Of a DNA stretch of 9,175 nucleotides, positions 5,706-9,175 are shown piece by piece. How positions within the stretch are numbered: the stretch's first letter is position 1; every line of letters starts with the position of its first letter. The DNA lies in contig MNZY01000099.1 of NCBI GenBank assembly GCA_001873845.1, forward strand, positions 1 to 9,175, in the 5' to 3' direction. Position numbers and translations under genes: made by a program. The DNA is from Candidatus Altarchaeum sp. CG2_30_32_3053. Its GTDB lineage: Archaea; Altiarchaeota; Altiarchaeia; Altiarchaeales; Altiarchaeaceae. The notes under the pieces were generated by a model that saw only the letters and a list, made by a program, of their open reading frames with translations, was not told the origin of the DNA and did no database searches.

Positions 5706-6632
5706 ATGGATGAAATTTCAGAAATTTCAGATGAAAAAATTTCGAATATATTTAAAGAATCTGCCAAAAATTTAAATTTTTCCTTTTCAGATGATGACCT
5801 AACTGACCTATGTATATATGATATGACTGACGGAACAAGAACATCAACAAATTTAAAGGGCAGCAATGCATACATTGACGGCGGATTGTTTGCACTTCGG
5901 TTTACAAATATATTAAGAGCATTAGGAGCAAAAAACATATACTTGAATGTAATTCACACAGGCCATAAAAAAAGAGTAAATTATAAGGACATTTATGAGG
6001 CGATGCTCAAACTTGTTGATGTTTATCTAAATTACGCAAACAAATACAATGCAAAATTAAAATTTTTGGGAAATCTTGACGAAAGGATTGATTTTGGAGA
6101 CAGTAAATTTAATCTCAGAGAAATTTTAAAGGGTCTTGAAAAGAAAACGCAAAACAACAAAGGCATAACAATACATATCTTAATAAATTTCTCTACGAGA
6201 TGGCTTTCAAAACACGAAGAAATATTTAAAATTTTGCCTGAAATTAATGTTGTTGTTAGGCATACAAAGGGCTATATAAACGGAGATATGCAGATTTTTG
6301 GCAGGATGGACAACCACTCGCTTGTATATGCACAAAACGGTTCATCGTCAACAAACTGGAGCAACAGGCAGATTGTTTATCTTGCGGCTATATGTCTTAA
6401 AAGTTATATACTGAACAAAGGAACGCATCTAACCAAAATTTATGTTTCTGGAGAGGATGAAAAGGTAAGGGAGGACAGAGAAATTAAACTTTCATTAATC
6501 CATAAGGACTTTTATGATGAAAAGGAAAAGGAAAACAGGCAGGAAAATGAAGATAAAGAAAACAACAAAAATAAATTTAAAAAAAGAGCAATCATATTTT
6601 CTGCTGTCGGGCCTGAGATTTATGAATTTTAA
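5706..6632 (+). CDS. Divergent cis-prenyltransferase (UppS-like) protein
   Basis: The 308-residue protein follows the layout of undecaprenyl diphosphate synthase but with altered motifs. DGTRTST (42-48) replaces the DGN-R-W motif and keeps the catalytic Asp, D42. The strand ALGAKNIYLNVIHTG (72-86) matches the GV-YLTLYAFS region, but the usual S-EN-R-P is replaced. KLKFLGNLDER (117-127) matches the V-IGD-L segment. LEKKTQNNKGITIHILINFSTR (144-165) matches the T--N-GL-L--A-NYGGR segment. LPEINVVVRHTKG (177-189) matches the P-DLLIRT-GE segment; R185 is kept, but the R-x-S-N-FLLWQ that follows is rewritten. A charged tail rich in K, E and N (about 272-293) precedes the last strand. Normal family members build polyprenyl lipid carriers at the membrane. 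It follows sepF closely, which suggests a link to division or envelope growth. The fold is clear to me; activity and substrate are not. Confidence 0.65.
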   Translation: MDEISEISDEKISNIFKESAKNLNFSFSDDDLTDLCIYDMTDGTRTSTNLKGSNAYIDGGLFALRFTNILRALGAKNIYLNVIHTGHKKRVNYKDIYEAMLKLVDVYLNYANKYNAKLKFLGNLDERIDFGDSKFNLREILKGLEKKTQNNKGITIHILINFSTRWLSKHEEIFKILPEINVVVRHTKGYINGDMQIFGRMDNHSLVYAQNGSSSTNWSNRQIVYLAAICLKSYILNKGTHLTKIYVSGEDEKVREDREIKLSLIHKDFYDEKEKENRQENEDKENNKNKFKKRAIIFSAVGPEIYEF

Positions 6633-6685
6633 ATTTACTTTTTCTGATATTATTTGTTAATTGACTAATTTATGTCTTGTTTCAT
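6633..6685. terminator. Shared AT-rich end region between convergent genes
   Basis: The 53 bases between the stops of the prenyltransferase-like gene (+) and the HD-domain gene (-) are AT-rich, with a TTTACTTTTT run just after the + strand stop. Both transcripts must end here or overlap. No hairpin is visible. Confidence 0.3.
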
Positions 6686-7243
6686 TTATTTCAGAAGGGC
6701 ATTTATATAAGCGTCCAGTTCAATTATTCTTTTAACTGCTTTATGGTTTTTTCCGAGTTTTCTTTCAAAATTTTCAACTGTCTGCTCTATTCCTGCAACT
6801 TTATCCTCATCAACGAGATTGTCTGCATGAGCGATAATTTTTTCTTCAATTGTTTCCGGAATATAAGCCATTTCTCCGATTCCAATAATCATTGCTTCAT
6901 CTTTATCAATTCCCGCACCGACGTGCCTCTCGCATATCCTTGCTAATTTTTCAATAAAAATTTTATCACAGGAACCTAAATTTATGTTTGTATCATTCGT
7001 TAAATTTCTTAAAATTTTAGCACCTACTATTCCGTGTGCAATGCCGTGTGTTTTTGACCTGCCCAGATCGTGCAGTAATCCGCCAGTTTCAACCAGATTT
7101 AAATCAATAATGAGGTTTTTCTTTTTTGAGATTTCAGCTGCAATTTCAACTGCCAGCTCTGAAACGGCAATGCTGTGCCTGATAGTTCTTTCACTTACTC
7201 CTTCCTTATTAAGTAAATTTATCGCGAATGGCTTATCAATCAT
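6686..7243 (-). CDS. HD-domain phosphohydrolase, TIGR00295 type
   Basis: A 185-residue single HD domain, a soluble metal-dependent phosphohydrolase fold. The metal ligands are visible in order: H23 in RHSIAVSELA, H58-D59 in GGLLHDLGRSKTHG, H70 in GIAHG, H107 in ERHVGAGI and D141 in IIAHADNLVD. Length and the HDLGRSKTHGIAHG stretch match the archaeal TIGR00295 group, whose substrate is not established as far as I know; nucleotides or their phosphates are plausible. The start is ATG; a TATA-like TTTTTAAATTTATT lies about 35-45 bases upstream. The upstream gene on the same strand ends 74 bases away. The stop is TAA, convergent with the preceding + strand gene. Confidence 0.9.
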   Translation of the reverse strand: MIDKPFAINLLNKEGVSERTIRHSIAVSELAVEIAAEISKKKNLIIDLNLVETGGLLHDLGRSKTHGIAHGIVGAKILRNLTNDTNINLGSCDKIFIEKLARICERHVGAGIDKDEAMIIGIGEMAYIPETIEEKIIAHADNLVDEDKVAGIEQTVENFERKLGKNHKAVKRIIELDAYINALLK

Positions 7244-7275
7244 AATGAATTATTAAAAGAAAGAAATATAGGTAA

Positions 7276-7288
7276 TAAATTTAAAAAG
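7276..7288 (-). promoter_or_regulatory. TATA-like element before the HD-domain gene
   Basis: TTTTTAAATTTAT on the - strand is centred about 38 bases upstream of the ATG at 7243, the spacing seen in archaeal promoters with a short leader. In such AT-rich DNA the match alone is weak evidence. Confidence 0.35.
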
Positions 7289-7317
7289 AAAATAAAAAAT
7301 TTCTGATGCCTTTTCAC

Positions 7318-7620
7318 CTATGTGCTTTTAAGTTTGTTTACTCTGTGTCTTTGATAGTCCAATATCCTCTTGTTTAAAGGGTGATCCTGCTTTGCCCCAA
7401 GGCGTGTCAATGAAACAACAAATGCACGGCCATTGTATTCAATAGAACAAACAATGCCTCCCATATCTCCTGAATCAAACACCTTTGTTACTTTCAATTC
7501 ACTATCTTTATCAAGGGTTTTTATCTGCCCGTGAAGATACTGCTACAGTTCTGGTGCCGGATGAAAATATATAGGCAAATGTTTTTCCATTTCTTTGACG
7601 AGTTTTGTGGCGTCATCCAT
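7318..7620 (-). CDS. Small unrecognised protein interrupted by an in-frame TAG
   Basis: A frame of 100 codons runs from ATG 7620 to TAG 7318-7320 and is open except for codon 26, a TAG at 7543-7545. It reads MDDATKLVKEMEKHLPIYFHPAPEL, amber, QYLHGQIKTLDKDSELK, VTKVFDSGDMGGIVCSIEYN and GRAFVVSLTRLGAKQDHPLN, ending in KRILDYQRHRVNKLKST. Both sides look like real protein: an amphipathic N-terminal helix, then alternating strands, then a basic C-terminal helix, with GC-richer codons than the flanks. I do not recognise the family. It starts 41 bases after the FBP aldolase/phosphatase gene on the same strand, so it is probably co-transcribed. The amber may be a nonsense mutation (one step from CAG, Gln) making it a pseudogene, a sequencing error, or a recoded codon. 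Restart at an internal ATG (codon 53) would lose half the protein. Beyond the final TAG the frame encodes only low-complexity hydrophobic sequence, so that TAG is probably a true stop. Confidence 0.65.
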
Positions 7621-7661
7621 TTTTTATTCAAGCACACAAGTTTATCACTTAAAGTAACGAC

Positions 7662-8810
7662 TTAAAATAGCGGTTTCATCCTGTCGGCAAGCTTTTTCAA
7701 TACCTCCGGCTTTGTCGTGTATTCCATTTCATCCGATGCCAGTGTTCCGGGCATAAACGGACCGTGCCCCCGCATATATCTTGATATATTCATTGACTGC
7801 CTTCTTGTTACATCCCATACAGATCCCTCAAAATAATCTAGTGGAATGTGTTCTCCAACTGCACTTTCCACTCTTTCAGGGTCTTCTAAACCAACGATTG
7901 TTCCGTCACAAATCTGAAATCCAATTGCACATAATCGCGGAGGTCCGTCAAAATATGTGGGGCTTGAATCCGCCACACTGCATGGATACCATGCTCCGTA
8001 ATGACTTCCCCTCATCCATCCCGCAACTAATTGTGGAAATGCAAACGGCTGTAAAATTTCTCCGATAGCAGGCAAACCTGACTGCGATCTTACTATTGCA
8101 ACCGGGTCATCCTTGCCAACATAATGTCCAGCAGATACATTTAACTTATCTGTGCTTACAACTGCTGCAACTCCGATCTTTTCATCCTTGCACCAGATCC
8201 TTTTTATAGCATATCTGTAAGTATCACTGATTAATGACAATACCTCGTAGGACTCTTCGGGCGTACTTAATGTTATACCTTTATTACCTATAACATCCTG
8301 TATTTCAAAATTAAATCCCTGTTGCATTCTTGAGTCAATTACCAGGCCGGTTGTTGTAAACGGATCCATAAAAATTTTTGACAATGGCAAACTATATGCC
8401 GATGGTTCTGTTTTATCCGCCATGAAGAAAACAGTTGGTTCCGACTTTCTTTCTTCAAATTCCATTTCTGCTGCACCTGGACCCATTCCTTTTACATTTC
8501 CAGAAAATGCATCACTCAGTAAGTCCTGCCCGGCCCCATACAAATGATATTTTTTTGCAAACTCCGTTGCTTTAAGAAAAGCACTCCACGCTAATTTGTG
8601 TATATCTTTATTGTTTTCTCCTTTGTCATGCGTCATTATCAATTGCATATCATCTCCGACTCTTGTAACATAAAAGTCTTTTATTGTTTTATTTTTAACA
8701 CCTTCTTTTAAAACCTTCCTGCATGCTTCAAACATTTTCGGGTGAGGTATGCTGTGTCCTGCCACCGAGCCAACATCTGCCTTAATCAAACTTATTGTTG
8801 TTTTTACCAT
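7662..8810 (-). CDS. fbp: Bifunctional fructose-1,6-bisphosphate aldolase/phosphatase
   Basis: This enzyme condenses dihydroxyacetone phosphate with glyceraldehyde 3-phosphate and then dephosphorylates fructose 1,6-bisphosphate to fructose 6-phosphate, making gluconeogenesis one-way in archaea. The protein has 382 residues, the expected length. The N-terminus is TTISLIKADVGSVAGHSIPHP with metal ligand D12 and H19. Further acidic metal-site residues are D53-D54 (VGDDMQL), Q95-D96 (GAGQDLLSD) and D132 (MADKTEPSAY). The Schiff-base lysine should be K233 in HYVGKDDPVA, with Y230 beside it, one off from the numbering I recall for the Sulfolobus enzyme. Y345 in SRYMRGHGPFMPG is the likely C-terminal catalytic tyrosine. 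All key residues are present, so it should be active. The start is ATG, directly after an AT-rich tandem repeat; the stop is TAA. Confidence 0.97.
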   Translation of the reverse strand: MVKTTISLIKADVGSVAGHSIPHPKMFEACRKVLKEGVKNKTIKDFYVTRVGDDMQLIMTHDKGENNKDIHKLAWSAFLKATEFAKKYHLYGAGQDLLSDAFSGNVKGMGPGAAEMEFEERKSEPTVFFMADKTEPSAYSLPLSKIFMDPFTTTGLVIDSRMQQGFNFEIQDVIGNKGITLSTPEESYEVLSLISDTYRYAIKRIWCKDEKIGVAAVVSTDKLNVSAGHYVGKDDPVAIVRSQSGLPAIGEILQPFAFPQLVAGWMRGSHYGAWYPCSVADSSPTYFDGPPRLCAIGFQICDGTIVGLEDPERVESAVGEHIPLDYFEGSVWDVTRRQSMNISRYMRGHGPFMPGTLASDEMEYTTKPEVLKKLADRMKPLF

Positions 8811-8889
8811 TTTAAATTTTTATTTTTAAATTTTTATTTTTAAATTTTTCTGTTTTTTTAAATTTTTAAATTTTGTTCTGTTTGTTCTG
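8811..8889 (-). repeat. AT-rich tandem repeats in the leader of the FBP aldolase/phosphatase gene
   Basis: On the + strand a 14-base period (AAATTTTTATTTTT) recurs about three times at 8814-8849, right up to the start codon. Further upstream of the gene a nine-base unit TTTGTTCTG occurs twice in a row (8872-8880, 8881-8889). Read on the coding strand this gives a leader of A, T and C with very few G, like that of sepF. TATA-like AATTTAAAA elements occur inside the repeat, so the promoter cannot be placed exactly. Confidence 0.7.
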
Positions 8890-8903
8890 TCTTGTTTTGT
8901 TTT

Positions 8904-9175
8904 TTATCCAACTGTTTTGTCAAATTCATCCACAGGAATTGCCGGAAGTGTTCTAAATCCGATTCCAGTTGCTTTTGCAATATTTACCGATGCTTTTATT
9001 GCTTCGGTATTTCCGGGGAAATCCACAACAAAGCACAAATCATAATTTCCAAGCACCGCATACATTGCATCAGCCCTTCCTCCTTCCTTTTTGATTTCAT
9101 CTGCAACTGCTTTTGTCCTTTCTTTGGAAATTTCCTTAATTCCTTCTACACTATATCTTCCCAACATTATATATG
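8904..9175 (-). CDS. GYD-domain protein (start probably beyond the window edge)
   Basis: A small single-domain protein of the GYD family (PF08734), named for a conserved Gly-Tyr-Asp; here it is GNYDLCFVVDFPGN. Other family marks are LGRYSVEGIKEI near the start, the R-x-x-A-V-x-x-x-I-K-K-E-G-G-R stretch, and TGIGFRTLPAIPVDEF at the end. The first ATG in the window (9165-9167) gives 87 residues, but the frame stays open to the edge (TAT ATA before that ATG) and family members usually begin a few residues earlier with a strand ending in YxxLGRY, so the true start is probably just outside. The family has a ferredoxin-like fold related to dimeric alpha/beta-barrel proteins, and its role is poorly known. 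It lies 93 bases upstream of the FBP aldolase/phosphatase gene on the same strand; the stop is TAA. Confidence 0.85.
   Translation of the reverse strand, partial: YIMLGRYSVEGIKEISKERTKAVADEIKKEGGRADAMYAVLGNYDLCFVVDFPGNTEAIKASVNIAKATGIGFRTLPAIPVDEFDKTVG

Noticed and set aside
5259..5938. - strand ORFs opposite sepF and the start of the prenyltransferase-like gene
   Set aside because: Shadow frames of well-supported genes, rich in Ser and Phe from reversed Lys/Glu codons.
7781..8068. + strand ORF inside the FBP aldolase/phosphatase gene
   Set aside because: Antisense to a complete enzyme with all active-site residues.
1..9175. Insertion sequence, transposase, integrase, tRNA or rRNA
   Set aside because: I found no transposase or integrase motifs, no flanking terminal inverted repeats and no tRNA T-loop or rRNA-like GC-rich stretches on either strand.

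Overview
The window looks archaeal. It carries a DNA topoisomerase VI A subunit, a bifunctional fructose-1,6-bisphosphate aldolase/phosphatase, a beta-RFAP synthase-type GHMP enzyme of methanopterin synthesis, an archaeal SepF, a FilR1-type (DUF1724) regulator and a TIGR00295-type HD protein. The DNA is very AT-rich, TAA is the dominant stop codon, Shine-Dalgarno sequences are weak or absent, and TATA-like boxes lie about 35-40 bases before several starts. SepF with methanopterin synthesis points to a methanogen-related or Altiarchaeota-like euryarchaeal lineage rather than a crenarchaeote. No RNA gene was found to place it more exactly, so this placement is inference.

Layout. Bases 1-106 are the 3' end of a CBS-domain gene (+). 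Bases 368-2465 hold top6A and a PfkB-family sugar/nucleoside kinase (-). Bases 2544-3824 are a patch of decaying genes: a FilR1-like regulator with in-frame stops (-), a two-helix membrane peptide (+) and a frameshifted lipoprotein-like remnant (+). Bases 3999-6632 (+) hold beta-RFAP synthase, with a palindrome at its promoter, then sepF behind a G-free A-rich repeat leader, then a divergent cis-prenyltransferase-like gene in the same likely operon as sepF. Bases 6686-9175 (-) hold an HD-domain protein, a small unrecognised gene interrupted by an amber codon, the FBP aldolase/phosphatase with AT-rich tandem repeats before its start, and a GYD-domain protein cut by the window edge.

Function. 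The intact genes are mostly housekeeping: DNA topology, gluconeogenesis (FBP aldolase/phosphatase), C1-carrier cofactor synthesis, and cell division coupled to a prenyl-transferase-like gene. The unusual signals are two reading frames that continue cleanly across an in-frame TAG (2904-2906 and 7543-7545), the G-free repeat leader of sepF, the rewritten active-site motifs of the cis-prenyltransferase homologue, and a palindrome between TATA box and start of the beta-RFAP synthase gene. The TAG codons could mean amber recoding or readthrough (for example pyrrolysine). The regulator also carries an in-frame TAA, and the other gene appears to end on TAG, so simple nonsense mutation is at least as likely. 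I found no clear undescribed defence or mobile system.
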